Shown piece by piece: positions 33,636-45,083 of a DNA stretch of 64,000 bases. The DNA comes from Simmondsia chinensis (taxonomy: Eukaryota; Streptophyta; Magnoliopsida; Caryophyllales; Simmondsiaceae): positions 20,105,750-20,169,749 of the forward strand of contig JAGTTD010000001.1 in assembly GCA_018398585.1 (NCBI GenBank). The letters run 5' to 3'. Positions within the stretch are counted from its first letter, which is position 1. Every line of letters starts with the position of its first letter. The notes under the pieces were generated by a model. That model was not told where the DNA came from and did not search any database. It was given only the letters and a program-made list of their open reading frames with translations. The translations under genes and the position numbers were made by a program.

Positions 33636-35855
33636 TTAGTGATCGTCAATGCCTTGCAATGTAACTCTAGATCCGTGACATTCAAATGACACCACATGCT
33701 TCACATAATCGAAGGACACCTGGTTAAAACCACGCATCCAATCAACTCCTAGCACCATATCACATCCACCCAAGGGAAGGACTCTGAAATCGTGCGCGAA
33801 CTGATGTTCTTGCATGGACCACTGAAAGGCTCGCCATTTGTCCTAAGTAAGGATAGAGTTTCCATCCGCCATGGTCACTGCCAAGGGATTAGTCTTTGTC
33901 ACCTCATGTCCCACTTTCTTCACTAATTTTGGATCAATAAAGCTGTGAGTGCTTCCATTGTCTATCAAGTTAACAACTGATCTCGTGCCTGCTTTCCCTT
34001 TGATCCTGATCATTTTATGCAGTCCTTGCCCTGTTAAAGCTGTCAAGGAAATCTCCACTTCATCCTTAATTAAAAGTTCTTGCTCAGAATCCTCATATTC
34101 AACATCAGTCCAATCACCATCGGGCTGCCCTTCGATGTCCACTCCACTAACCGTCATGAGAAATTTAGGATTACATTTATGGCCTATTTGATAAGGTTGA
34201 TGACACTTAAAACAGAGCCTTTGAGGCCTCTTCTCAAAAGTATTCTTCTCAAAGGAGCGGTTCACTTTGGGTTCATCTCCCCCCTTTTGATGTTGTTGCG
34301 AGCTTTCTCCTCGCTGTTTTGGCCCGTCATTGGCGGATAGAAATGTGGCCTCAAACAATTTTGCCTTGGCATAAGCTTGGGATAAAGAAGTAGGACCAAT
34401 TGCCTTCACCAAGTTCTTGAATATAGGCTTTAATCCATTGATAAAGCTCGAGACATAAAAGAACTCAGGGGCTTGAAGGGTAATAGTTATCATACTAGCT
34501 CGGAGATTCTCAAACTTTGTCACGTACTCCTTCACGGTTGTAACTTGAGTCAGCTTGTTGAAGCTATCAACTATATCTCCCAAATCTTCATCACCGTAGC
34601 GTTCACAAAACTCAATCATGAACTCAGCCTAAGTAAGTGTGAGATTGCTCTTTAATAGACTATGCAGCCAAACTTCATGATCTCCTTGAAGATAAACTGT
34701 AGCCAACTCCACCTTTCGATCATCGGGAATGGAATAACAATGGAAATATGACTCACATCTCCTTAACCAAGAGTGTGGTTGCTTCCCATCAAAGTTCTCA
34801 ATTTGTACTCTTTGTTGCCTAAAGCCATTGCTTCTATTACCACAAGTGACTTCATTGCTATGATTAGGACCAAATTTAGATGCATTTAGTCCTTGATTAT
34901 ACTGCTGAATAGATTCTGGTGGATGAACAAAGTGTTCGGCATTCAAACAATAAGGTCGTGTGTGTGCTAGATCATGAGATGGATCAAAGTGTCCTGAATT
35001 TTCCTGACTTGATCTGATCTATGCTGCAAGACCTGGAGGCCGATCTGCTGAATCTGGAGGATGAACTTTCTAACCAAAATTCATGCTCGAAGATCGAATT
35101 TGCTCTTGATCCATTAGAGGTTCTCGCAGACTAACATTTATTTCAGCTTCTGGAACCAGATTCCGAGGTCTAACATCTCCAGATTGAAGCTGAACTCGAG
35201 GTCTAGCATTCACATTAGCAACTTGAGGTCCAACTTGTGGATGAGCAGGATGAACACCAGCATTCGGTACTTGTGATTGTAACAGATCAGATGTTCTCAT
35301 TAATTGACTTGCAGGCAACAAACCACTAACACTTGCACCTGCATTCTATTTTTGTACCTGATTCTGCAACATAGCAAGACAATTGTCCACTCTATCCTCA
35401 ATTCCTTGCAATTGGTGAGTCACTCGAGTATCAATTGCTTGTTTGCTAATTTCAGCAAATCTCACTTTTAACCTCTGCAATTGTTGGTTCAAATGAGCAT
35501 CAAACTCTTTTGCTTGTTCATTAATTCTATCCGCCAATGTCTCCTCAAATTGTTACTTTTGCTGATTTAATTGATCAGCTATTTTCTCTTTAAAACACGG
35601 AGTTTGCAAGCCAAAACGCTTATTAAACTTCTGATCCTGTTCTTACAACATTTTATGCAATCGTTCCTCCATCCTTTGCTCCTTCTCCAACTGATCTTGC
35701 TTAAGTTGAATAACCAAAGCTTTCAACTCTGCATTCAGCACATCACGAGTAAGAGCTTGCGGCTCTTTCTCTGCATTATCACTAACCACATCAGCATAAG
35801 AAGGACTTGCTACAGCTTCAGTAGTTCCTAATCTTGTTGTCACACCTCCCCCCAT
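33636..35855 (-). pseudogene. gag: GYP-C gag-protease, one frame with stops
   Basis: 740 codons in a single uninterrupted frame, broken only by in-frame stops (ends at 35643, 35346, 35070, 34629, 33843 and others). N-terminal GGGVTTR, a long coiled-coil-like helix, gag core QPHSWLRRCESYFHCY and ENLRASM, variant zinc knuckle CFKCHQPYQIGHKC, then protease with IDNGSTHSFIDPK (DSG changed to DNG), LGGCDMVLGVDWMR. It stops soon after protease. The lack of frameshifts over 2.2 kb contrasts with GYP-D and suggests decay mainly by base substitution. Confidence 0.88.
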
Positions 35856-36040
35856 AATTCACTCTTAAACTTCACAATGTGAATTTGATCTGATTGATTT
35901 CGAGCTGATGATCTGAATTTACTAAAATCTGATCTAATTTATGTAGAACAAGGATCAAACGCAGCTGATTCTTCACTAATTGAGCTGCACTGCAAAGTTT
36001 TTTTTATTTTTTTGATTACGCACTCCATTGGAAGCCAAAC

Positions 36041-36057
36041 GAGGCTCTGATACCAAT
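36041..36057 (-). other. GYP-C primer binding site, initiator tRNA-Met
   Basis: The complement reads ATTGGTATCAGAGCCTC directly beside the 5' LTR, a perfect match to the usual plant initiator-Met primer site. Confidence 0.85.
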
Positions 36058-36515
36058 TGTTAAACTCGTAATTGAATCGCAAGCATAAGCTAAGTAAATT
36101 TAGGATAGATTGAGAGTATGAGATGAGAAAGAAGTGAATTGAGATGAGAAATTAGAGAATTAGGGATGAGAAATAGAGAGAGTTAGATGAGAGAGAGAAT
36201 TTGATCTCAAAAGAGATATTTTGTTGATTATTTCATTGAATGATCTAAAAAATACAATCAACCACTACTTATAGGCAACAAGACAAGCAATACACTAAAT
36301 CAAGACACACTATTAACCATCATATTAGCAAAAAATATCTAGAAACTAACAAAGTAACATTTAAATCCATTTTTGGCGCCAAGACCAGCAACTAACAGCA
36401 CAGCAGCAGCTCAAGGCCACCTGACAACACTTCTAACAACAACCAAACCTCATAGCAGCATCCCAACAACAACAACCGGATTCCCCTAGATACTTACAAA
36501 GCTCGGATCATAACA
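36058..36515 (-). repeat. GYP-C right (5') LTR
   Basis: 458 bp, TGTTAAACTC...CATAACA, aligned with 33121-33593. Confidence 0.85.
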
Positions 36516-37038
36516 TATTCTTTATTATTGGAGTAATTCCAGGTATGTTCTTCTTTCCTTTTTTTTTCGCTTTTCTATTCATTTATAGTATTCATTATTA
36601 TGCCTGTTTAAGCTTATGTATTGTTATGAATGTATTAGAGTAAAAGGCCTGTATATCCAAATTAAGAATTTAGATCTGTTGATTTAAATTTTGAATTTAA
36701 GTCAATAGATTAAAAAATAGGAATTTTAAATCAACCCTAGGTTTAGAAATATGAATTCTCAACCCGTTCCGTTGCATAAACTTATGAACTTTAGAGAGAA
36801 TTTTTGAAATTCATCCCAACAATTGGTATTTGAGCAAAGGGTTTATAGAGATAAACCTATTTCCGGGAACTCTCACACGTGAGGTTTCACAAAGCGTGAC
36901 TCTCCGACCGGGGCTTAGGTAAAGAGAAGAGCCTCCTACTCTAAATGCTCTAATAGGTGCCTATTATTTTGACCATAGTTGAGAACTGTGAACCTAATAG
37001 TCGGCATCAGAGTTTAAATTTTATTCTTTTTCCCAACA
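36516..37038 (+). repeat. COP-3 3' LTR, second part, with U5 extension
   Basis: Continues from 33120 ('ttattattggagtaattccagg', as in the 5' LTR at 20325). After CCCAACA at 36821 it carries the extra 217 bp (36822-37038) and ends TCCCAACA at the GYP-A target site. The extension starts 'attggtatttgagc', a near copy of a primer site. Confidence 0.85.
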
Positions 37039-38006
37039 TTAGGAGGAATCTCCAATCTATAGGCTACACTTCCCAACTTTTGTAACACCTTATAAGGCCT
37101 AAAGTGACCAGCACACAGCTTGACATTCTTGCGCATGGCTACTGTGGACTGTTGGTAAGGCTGAAGCTTAAGATACACTAAATCTCCCATGGCAAAGGAC
37201 TTTTCAGTACAATTTCTATCAGCAAAGTATTTGATTCTTGATTGAGCTAATTGCAAATTGTCCTTTAACCGCTAAACTAATTGCCTTCTTTATGACAAGA
37301 GATCATTGAGCTCAACAACATAAGAAGTTACACCCTAAAGTACCATTGGTGAGGGAGGATCGTATCCATCGATACCAATGCTTAGGATAGGTGAATGTCA
37401 TGCTTCACAAGTATCACCCAACACACTGATTTACCCTCTCATCCTATCCATCTGTCCGAGGGTGATATGATGAGCTGAGAGCAGGTGTAGAACCCAACAA
37501 CATGAACAATTCTCACCAGAATTGACTAGTAAGTGTCCTATCCCAGTCTGAAACAATTGATTGAGGTAAATTGTGCAACTTATAGACACTGTCAAGGAGC
37601 AACCTGGCCAACTTTCCTCAGAAATTTGATTATGTTTAGAAATGAAGTGGCTAAATTTTGTGAATCGATCCACTACGACCCATATCACTTCCTTGCCATC
37701 AGCTTTAGGTAATCCTTCAATAAAATCCATGCTAATGAGTTGCCAAGCGTTGTTTAGAATAGGCAAAGGCTACAGTAAACCTAGATACTTGACATGATCG
37801 GACTTGGTCCTCTGGCAAACATCACACCCTTGAACAAACTCTTCCACGCCCCTTTTAGCTCTAGTACAATAGAAGTATTTTTTAAGCCTCCTGTAAGTAC
37901 CATCAATTCCGTAATGTCCACCCCAAGTAGAGGAATGGAAGGCTAGGATTATCTGTCTTTTTAATTCAGCAGATGCTCCTACATACACCTTTCCCTTGAC
38001 CCGCAC
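37039..38006 (-). pseudogene. GYP-A integrase remnant
   Basis: Minus strand: zinc-binding H-H-C-C region at 38006-37770 (FHSSTWGGHYG ... CDVCQRTK). Core at 37766-37431 with [19 protein letters not shown], first catalytic Asp kept, then frameshifted. C-terminal domain at 37256-37044 (FAMGDLVYLKLQPYQQSTVAMR, HFRPYKVLQKLGSVAYRLEIPPN). Stops and frameshifts separate the parts. COP-3 interrupts it after the PPN residues. Confidence 0.85.
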
Positions 38007-39371
38007 AATTCCATTAAAAACAGTGATTTATGTCCCTGAGTACGAAGAAATATTCGCACTGCAAGCTGTAATGTAGTCATTAGCAAATCTATCTTCTTCA
38101 TAGGACTTGCACACTTCTTCCATCCAATCAGGCAAAGAAAATGAAATGGCCGAGTTGGAACCAGATTCCCTCCCTTCTAATCTTCTTGAAAGGGCATATG
38201 CTACTTGCTTTTCTCTGCCACTTCGATATTTAATTGAATAACTCAAGCCCAACATCTTCATAAGCCCCCCTTTTTTTTGCACTCTAGTGGTGATTTTCTA
38301 TTCAAGTAGATAGGCATTGATGATCAATTCTAATAATGAAATGATGGCACTCAAGATGATGTCTTGACTTCTGCACTACCATAAGTATAGCTAAGTATTC
38401 CTTTTTCTTAAATGGAGAGCTGTTGGTTCTTTGGACTAAGAGCCTGACTAAGGAATGCCACCATTCTTCCCTTTTGAAACATTACTGCTCCTATTCCAAA
38501 ATTGCCTGCCTCTGTCTCCATAATAAAGGACTCATCAAAATCTAGCCTGATTGGGACTGGTGCTGAACACATTGCTAGCTTAAGACCCACAAATGCCTCA
38601 TGAGCACCTTCAAACCATGATAACGCATCCTTTTTAAGAAGATTAGTTAATGGCTTTGCCAATACTCCATACCCAGCTATGAACTTCCTATAATATCTAG
38701 TTAGTCCAAGAAATTCTATTAGCTTCTTGAGAGTTAGGAGAATAGGCCACTGCTTCATAGCTTGTATCTTGCTTGGATCTGTTGCCACTCCCTCACTTGA
38801 AACTATGTGTCGCAAGTATTCCACTTGCGTTTAAGTAAATGAGCGTTTGGAAAGCTTAGCATACAACTTGTTCTTGCACATAGTCTGAAAAACTTGCCTA
38901 AGATGCTTGACATGTAAATCCAGTGAAGGGCTGTAAACCAGTATGTTGTCAAAGACTACCATCACAAACTTCCTCAAATAAGCCTTGAAAACTTGATTTA
39001 TCAATGCCTGAAAGATAGCTGGAGCATTGGTTAAACCAAAAGGCATAATCACAAAATCATATTGTCCATGATATGTTTTGAAGGTAGTCTTCTGGATGTC
39101 CTTGTCCAACACTCTAATTTGATGACATCCCTGCCTCAGACCAACTTTGAATAATACTGAGATCCATTAAGCTCATCTAACATATCGCCAATGACTTGAA
39201 TTGCAAATTTATCCTTGATTGTGAGGGAATTGAGATGCCTGTAGTGAATACACATTCGAGAAGACCATCCTTCTTCTTAACAAGGATCACTGGAAAGGCA
39301 AAGGGACTATGACTGTGTCTAATGAAATTTGTCTTCAGAAGCTCCTCGACCTGCCTTTCAATCTCACTTTT
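38007..39371 (-). pseudogene. GYP-A reverse transcriptase / RNase H remnant
   Basis: RT N-terminal part (HSPFAFPVILVKKKDG) is broken near 39371-39115. 39112-38831 gives DFVIMPFGLTNAPAIFQ and VVFDNILVYSP, where the catalytic YxDD second Asp is Asn. 38824-38408 gives YYRKFIAGYGVLAKPLTNLL and the RNase H start, with METEAG for the first catalytic Asp block. 38282-38028 is the tether to integrase. Non-functional. Confidence 0.87.
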
Positions 39372-40064
39372 CTAAGTGTGTGGATACTTATAGGGCCTTA
39401 GATTAACTGGATTGGAGTTAACCTTTAGAGGAATAACATGACCCAAGACTCTCTCAGGGGACAATGTAGTTGGCTGCATAAATAAATCTTCATTCTCATG
39501 TAACAATCTGCCAGTAGAAGGATCAGAATTCACCTGAGCTATCTTAGGAGCATCACTGATGGAAAATAGTTGCCCAATCCACTGGTATTTGCCCTTCTTG
39601 ACCACCTCTTCTAGCCTTTTCCCTTTCATCATTTGTAGTTGTGCACGCTCTATAATCCCTTGCAATATCACACTCTGGTCTTCTATTTCAAAGAAAACAA
39701 ACAGCTGAGCAAAATTAAAGACCAAGGGGCTAATGGTTTTCATCCAATCCACCCCTAGGACCATATCAGATCCTCCCAACTTAAGTACTCTGAAGTTGTT
39801 CTCAAATTGGTGTCCGTGCATCCTACAACAGAAGCCATTGCATTTCGTTTGTGTTATCATTGAATTCCCATCAGTAACTGTAACATCTAAAGGGCTGGTC
39901 TTGATCATCTCATGCCCCACTAACTTCACTGCTTTCGGATCCACAAAACTATGCGTGCTTCCATTGTCTATCAAAATTAGTATATGCTTGTGGCCAACCT
40001 CTCCTTTGATTCTTATCATGTTGTGAGAACCATTTCCAGTTAGAGCTCGTACTGATATCTCCAT
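39372..40064 (-). pseudogene. GYP-A protease and RT linker
   Basis: 230 codons open: ISVRALTGNGSHNMIRIKG, then IDNGSTHSFVDPKAVKLVG (catalytic DSG changed to DNG), LGGSDMVLGVDWM, ending with VIPLKVNSNPVNLRPYKYPHT, the standard entry to RT. It is the longest open piece of GYP-A, but the active-site change and the terminal stop make activity unlikely. Confidence 0.87.
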
Positions 40065-41183
40065 TTCATCATCCTTAGAGTCCTCTTACTCTTCTTCCCC
40101 CTGATCACCAACGACTTCCTTACCATCTTGAATCTCATTGTCATCACAAGCCTCGGCTCCAGTGACTACCATTAGAAGCTTTGGATTACACTTACATCCA
40201 AAGAAATACTTTTGGTTACATTTAAAACAAAATCTTTGTTTCTTTTTTTCCTCCAAACTTAAGGCTCTTGAACCACTAGTAGCATTGTTTTCCAAGTAGA
40301 GGATGATTGAGGAGCTTTGGTCTTCTATCCCTGAGAACCAGCTAAGACTGTAGCTTCCATTAAGTTTGCCTTGGAGAATGCCTGAGTCAATGTCTTTAAC
40401 ATATTTTTAATTATTGGCTTGAGACCACTTATGATGCTTGATATATAGTAGGATTCTTTGGCTTTGGGCTTCACTGTCATCATTCTAGCCCTCAAATTCT
40501 CAAAGCGAATCATACACTCCCTCACTGAAATCGTTTGGGCAGATTTATTAAAGTGATCTATCACATCACCAGGATCCTCTTCCGCATATCTTTCACAAAG
40601 TCCATCCATGAACTCAGTCCAAGTCAAGGATGGATTGCTACATATCAAATTATAGTACGAGACCTCTTGATCTCCATGTAGATATACCGCAGCTAACTCT
40701 GCCTTTTCAGCTTCATTTATATGATAGAGCCGAAAGTATCTTTCACACCTTCTAAATGATTCAATTTCAACTCGAGGATGTCTGAATCCATTGCTTCTGC
40801 CGCTAACTGTCCCATTCTCACCAGCTCCTAAAGTCTGAGGTTGCAGAATGTCTGGAGGTCAATCATAATGACTAATAGATGACAATACTCCAGCTCCAGT
40901 AGGAAAATTTTGTCTAGTAATCTACTGCTGTAGTGCATGGATCTTCAATTCAATATGTTTAGAATGTTGATCCAACTTCTCAACTAACTTTTGATCCCGT
41001 GACTGCTGCGCTCTTCAAATATTTTTTTCCATCTAAAGTCAATTGTTCAAATTGATTAACCTCTGCAATAGCTCCGGCATTTGTACCAACAGAAGCAGCA
41101 TATGTAGCATTAGCAGTAGCATTTTCTCGAGTTGTCACTCCACTAGCCATTGGTACACTCTTCTTGCGTCTAGCCCGCTCCAA
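40065..41183 (-). pseudogene. gag: GYP-A gag remnant
   Basis: N-terminus at 41183-40980 (MASGVTTRENA), mid part degraded, core at 40648-40325 (TWTEFMDGLCERYAEEDPGD, RFENLRARMM), zinc knuckle at 40295-40086 as CFKCNQKYFFGCKC with His changed to Cys. Pieces are separated by stops. Confidence 0.85.
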
Positions 41184-41217
41184 TCAATCAATTAATAATA
41201 AATCGACAGCAAACACA

Positions 41218-41232
41218 AGCTCCGGTACCAGT
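41218..41232 (-). other. GYP-A primer binding site
   Basis: The complement reads ACTGGTACCGGAGCT, a mutated initiator-Met primer site next to the 5' LTR. Confidence 0.65.
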
Positions 41233-41604
41233 TGCTATGATTCGAGATCAAACTTGAATCATAACTAAGGGATAAGAGATTATGAGATAAGGAGAGAAGT
41301 GCAAGAGATGAGAATTAGAAAGAAATTTGGGGTGAGAGAGGAAAGAGACCAATTTTTTTATTCAATGAATCAAGAATACAAGATATTTTGCATATTTATA
41401 TGCAACATCAAAGACAGCTAAACATTGCACTAAGAAAAACACTTAAACCTACTTAACTAAACGAGGCGCCAAAACATACTTCACCCGCTAACCTACTAAA
41501 CCAATTTTCCTTCCAAAATGACATTTGAATGAGCAAATGTAAAATCACAGTAAATCGACTATGACAGCAGCTGCAGACGAAGAAAATGCTTCACGCTTCT
41601 GATA
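41233..41604 (-). repeat. GYP-A right (5') LTR
   Basis: TGCTATGATTCGAG... to '...cttctgata'. On the minus strand 'catataaatatg' near 41398 is a TATA-like promoter element. The exact end (41604-41606) is ambiguous because the target duplication is imperfect. Confidence 0.8.
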
Positions 41605-41856
41605 TAATTAGAGTTTAGAGATGAGAGAGAATTAGAGTATGAGATGAGAAAGAATTAGATGAATTAGGGATGACAGAGTTGGAAAGAGAAAGTAAGAAAT
41701 GAGAAAGTAAAATGACTTTGATTATTACATTTGCTATCTTCATTATAAGAGATTACAATGCTATTTATAGAAAAACTAAGCTAACAACATAACAAGAATG
41801 TCCCTTGTCACGACCCGCTTGACCGGGACACCTTGTCTATGACTAAATTCGTGACA
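41605..41856 (-). repeat. GYP-B left (3') LTR, inner part
   Basis: Matches 43138-43383 and ends GTGACA at 41856. The minus-strand purine tract GAAGGGGTGGGAAA lies next to it. Confidence 0.8.
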
Positions 41857-43096
41857 TTTCCCACCCCTTCAAACCATCCTTGTCCTCAAGGATGGAATTT
41901 TTAAATCTTTGTCAGAAATCTTCAGTCGTTGTCTTTCCGTGTCTTCATAGATTTGTTAGCATGAACGAGGGAAGGTAGATGAACTACATATAGGTATTAC
42001 TTCATTTATCTTCTAATATATCAATTACTACAAACTATACTACACTTTGAAAAAATCCTAGTACATTAAAGTAAAAGTCTTGACTTCATAACCACTGAAT
42101 TAACACATGTAAAAAACTATTAATTCTTTTAACCACGTACTACATCATATAACAATCCTAACTAAGCAATACAACTATTTTACTACACATTTTTTAACCA
42201 CCTAAAATATGATATAACAAACTACTAAGACATTATGTAACAACTACTAAAATATAATAGCAACCTCTGTCCCATAACCGTGGTCATCCATGTTGCTAAA
42301 TTATTCCCTTCCGTAAGCCGACCCCCAGGTACATGCCGCTATTCCGGGTTGATAAAATAATCCTTGTCCCCAAGGATTAAATGTTTTTGACAAGCCAAAA
42401 TTTTTTTTGTGGGGCTAAAGCATTGCCCTTTTTTTTACTTTTGCTTTGCTTTAATGTTTCTTGATGGGAGTATACCCTACCTTCTTCTTTGAGTTTCCGA
42501 CTTTGCTTTCTGACTTGACAATCTTGTATTCTTGGTCATCCTTTTTCGTGCACATGGCAGTTCCATACCTAGCTTCAAAGTTGGCCACAATTTTTGGGGC
42601 TCTGATCAAGGAATTACATTCTTGAACGGGTGGTTAGATTTCTTGGTGGGAGCAATGGATTCATGAATCTTGGGCGACACCGACATTGTCACGTCATCAC
42701 AAGACAAATTTTGAGATTGTGGTGAGTGTTCGAGTACCAATTTCATATTTGAATCCAACTTCGAGTTTGGACCCGTTTCAGATTCCAAATTTGAAAATAA
42801 TTGTTACGTGATACCATTTCACACTAGCAACTTATTCATCTTTTCTAAAAACGAATCAATCGAGGACTGCAATTCTTCATTAATCCTCGACTGTTCCTCC
42901 TTGTTTTTTTCCATGTTTGAAATCAACTTGTTGACATGGAACGAAATTCAATCAAAAAAAAATAAAAAAAATCAAGAACTTCAATTTGCGAATTGTGAAC
43001 ACCACAATCCTTCATATTCACTGATTGGATGATGGATGGAGGATAATGATCCACAAGAACTCCCAAACTTGAACCGGAATGAGCTCTGATACCAAT
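41857..43096 (-). other. GYP-B interior with a gag-like N-terminal remnant
   Basis: Primer site at 43083-43096 (complement TTGGTATCAGAGCTC-like). On the minus strand a short frame near 42914-42820 starts MEKNKEEQSRINEELQSS, a coiled-coil start like the gag N-termini of the other gypsies. A 60-codon frame at 42788-42606 has no known match. No protease, RT or integrase is seen. The left third (41960-42260) is AT-rich with 'actaaa' repeats and no coding. Confidence 0.6.
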
Positions 43097-43383
43097 TTTC
43101 ACAAAACTAAGGTTATGACGGGATAGGAAGTGGATTAGAGTTCAGATGAGAGAGAGAATTAGAAGTATCAAATGAGAAAGAATTAGAATAATTAGGGATG
43201 AGAGAGTTAGAGAGAAAAAGCAAGAGATGAGAAAGTAAAATGCTTTGATTATCACATTTGCTATCCTCATTACAAGAGATTATAGTGCTATTTATAGAAA
43301 AACTAAGCTAACAACATAATAAGAATGCCCCTTGTCACGACCCACTTGACGAAGACACCATGTCTGTGACTAAGTTCATGACA
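43097..43383 (-). repeat. GYP-B right (5') LTR
   Basis: 287 bp, with 'ctatttataga' (TATA box on the minus strand) near 43280. Followed by the gattg duplication and COP-1 RT. Confidence 0.85.
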
Positions 43384-43388
43384 GATTG

Positions 43389-44000
43389 TTAGGGCACCTG
43401 ATAGGTTCATGGCGGGAGACCTAATGGTTGACTATGACATTGAATCTGATCCTCTCAACTACGAAAAGGCAATTAAAGCAAAGGATGCTGACTAGTGGGT
43501 CCTAGTAATGAAATCTAAGATAGGATCTATGTACTCTAATTTGGTCTGGAAACTTGTAGAGGCACCCGTTGGCATTAAGCCCATTGGATTTAAATGGGTC
43601 TACAAGGGGAAAAGAGGAGTGGACGGGAAGGTAGAGACCTTCAAAGCAATACTAGTTGCTGACAGTTTTATCCAAAAGGGAGGAATCGATTACGATGAGA
43701 CCTTCTCACCTTTAGCCATGCTAAAGTTCACAAGGTTACTCATGTCCATTGCAGCTCATTATGATTATGAGATTTGGCAAATGGATGTCAAAACGACCTT
43801 TTTGAATGGTCATCTTGAAGAAGACATCTATGTGGTGCAACCATATGGTTTCATTGGTAAAAATTAGAAGCATATGATATGCAAACTCAAGAAGTCAACC
43901 ATATGGTTTAGATGGACAAAAGCAAGCATCACGTTGATGGAATATTGGATTCAATGAGGCAATCAAATCCTATTGATTTAAGTAATTGGTTGATGAACCA
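43389..44000 (+). pseudogene. COP-1 reverse transcriptase, N-terminal half
   Basis: Continues from 17889: PDRFMAGDLMVDYDIESDP, then an open stretch at 43508-43867 with WKLVEAPVGIKPIGFKWVYK, KGGIDYDETFSPLAMLKFTR, and DVKTTFLNGHLEEDIYV (first catalytic Asp region). A stop replaces Gln/Trp at about 43494 and another follows GFIGKN at 43865. After 43867 the frame is shifted by an insertion. Only COP-1 of the three copias retains this RT core. Confidence 0.88.
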
Positions 44001-44143
44001 ACAAGAACAATAACAACAATAGGCCCAATGCCATAAAGGGTCCCGCATGAGCGGGGTCTGGGAGGGGTAGGATGTACACAGCCTTACCCCATCAAGGTGA
44101 TACCCTAATGAGAGGCTGTTTCCGAGGACCCCCAACCTGAAAA
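44001..44143 (-). mobile_element. SINE with TTG-type tail
   Basis: 143 bp in the RT gene, flanked by 17-bp duplications AATTGGTTGATGAACCA (43984-44000) and a copy with two mismatches (44144-44160). Same family as 30223-30410. On the minus strand it has 'caggttgggggtcctcgg' (B-box-like) at the 5' side and (TTG)n-like 'ttgttattgttcttg' at the end. Confidence 0.85.
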
Positions 44144-44160
44144 ATTGGATGATGGACCAT

Positions 44161-45073
44161 GTATTGTACTAATGACATCAAAACAAAGTAGTGACTTTCT
44201 TAATATTACAGATCAATGATATAAAGATTTGGTTATCAACTATAAAGATTTGGTTGTCAAATCAGTTCGATATGAAGGACTTAAGAGAAGCCAACAATAT
44301 TCATAGGACCAAGCTTTTGCGAGATTGCAAGAGTAGGATGTTGGGTGTTTCTCATGCCACTAATATTGATAAAGTGTTGTCAAGGTATCGTATGGAGGAC
44401 TCTAAGAAAGGGCTTTTAGCTTTTAGGCATGAAGTCCCTCTTTCTTTAGAGCAGTGTCTTAAGACACCTCAAGAGGAGGAGTACATGAGGATTGTTCTAT
44501 ATGCTTCGACTGTGGGAAGCCTCATGTATGCCATGTTTTGCATGAGACTAGATCTCTGCTATGCTGGTGGTATAGCAATCGATATCAGTCTAGCTACGAT
44601 GCACTGGGTGGCAGTGAAGCATATTCTCAAGTACTTGCGAAGAACTAGGGATTATATGCTGATCTTTCGAAGTGTTAAGTTGGTTCCAGTTGGCTATACT
44701 GATTTAGACTTCCAGTCTGATAGATATACAAGATGTTTGATATCTGGATATGCCTTTACCCTTGGAGGAGGAGTTATAAGTTGGAGGAGTGTCAAGTAGT
44801 CATGTATTGCGAACTCCACCATGAAAGCTGAATGCGTTGCATCTTCAAAAGCTGCGGAGGGGGCATGTTGGCTAAAAAAGTTCCTGATGGATCTCGAGTT
44901 TGTTAGAGTTGGTCTAACACCAGTTACAGTTTTTTATGGGAACTCGAGTGATATAGTGATCTTATAAAGTAATAACCTTGTAGAACTTTTTGCAAAGACT
45001 TTGACTCAGAAGACCTTTGATTCACAGTTAGAGGGGATGGGTATAAAGTATATAGTGAATTGGATTTAGCACA
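44161..45073 (+). pseudogene. COP-1 reverse transcriptase C-terminal half and RNase H
   Basis: The YVDD region is destroyed (LQINDIKIW at 44205) with a short duplication of 'aaagatttggtt(a/g)tcaa'. 44240-44799 is open: NQFDMKDLREANNIHRTKLL, DKVLSRYRMEDSKKGLL, GSLMYAMFCMRLDLCYA, VKHILKYLRRTRDYMLIF, and GYTDLDFQSDRYT (RNase H first Asp). The rest to 45060 has stops (TMKAECVASSKAAEGACWLKKFL). Ends at a purine tract, 45074-45083. Confidence 0.88.
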
Positions 45074-45083
45074 AATGGGAGAT

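Larger units (their letters stand above)
33121..36515 (-). mobile_element. GYP-C: Ty3/gypsy derivative with gag and protease only
   Basis: LTRs 33121-33593 and 36058-36515, initiator-Met primer site at 36041-36057, target duplication tgttc/tattc (33116-33120, 36516-36520). The interior is 2.46 kb: one gag-protease frame, then the short pre-PPT tail. RT, RNase H and integrase are absent although both ends are intact, so pol loss is internal. Because it lies in the 3' LTR of COP-3 it is among the youngest insertions. Confidence 0.88.
18584..37038 (+). mobile_element. COP-3: Ty1/copia LTR retrotransposon with three insertions
   Basis: 5' LTR 18584-20856, primer site and leader 20857-28858 (interrupted by a CACTA element), gag to RNase H 28859-31447, 3' LTR 31458-37038 (interrupted by GYP-C). 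Target duplication tcagg (18579-18583) and ttagg (37039-37043) has one mismatch. GYP-A integrase continues across it. Gag has an internal deletion and RT lacks its core, so the element is non-autonomous. Confidence 0.9.
17930..41604 (-). mobile_element. GYP-A: Ty3/gypsy LTR retrotransposon split by COP-3
   Basis: LTRs 17930-18304 (375 bp) and 41233-41604 (372 bp) share their length with scattered changes. Flanking bases gaatt (17925-17929) and taatt (41605-41609) fit a 5-bp duplication with one mismatch inside the GYP-B LTR. Minus-strand order is primer site, gag, protease, RT, RNase H, integrase, with the integrase C-terminus cut by COP-3 and completed at 18305-18583. Every domain has stops or lost catalytic residues. 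Confidence 0.85.
17890..43383 (-). mobile_element. GYP-B: short, pol-less Ty3/gypsy-type LTR element
   Basis: Perfect 5-bp target duplication gattg (17885-17889 and 43384-43388). COP-1 RT resumes in register after it. The left LTR is split by GYP-A: 17890-17929 plus about 41605-41856 (some 291 bp) against a right LTR of 287 bp (43097-43383). The initiator-Met primer site beside the right LTR shows minus-strand orientation. Without GYP-A the element would be about 1.8 kb with a 1.24-kb interior, so it is a non-autonomous or heavily deleted copy. Confidence 0.85.

Noticed and set aside
34080..34340. Plus-strand frames opposite gypsy gag and protease (also 39733-40026, 57141-57758, 58192-58560)
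   Set aside because: They lie opposite recognised minus-strand gag-pol and have hydrophobic, low-information sequence; shadows.
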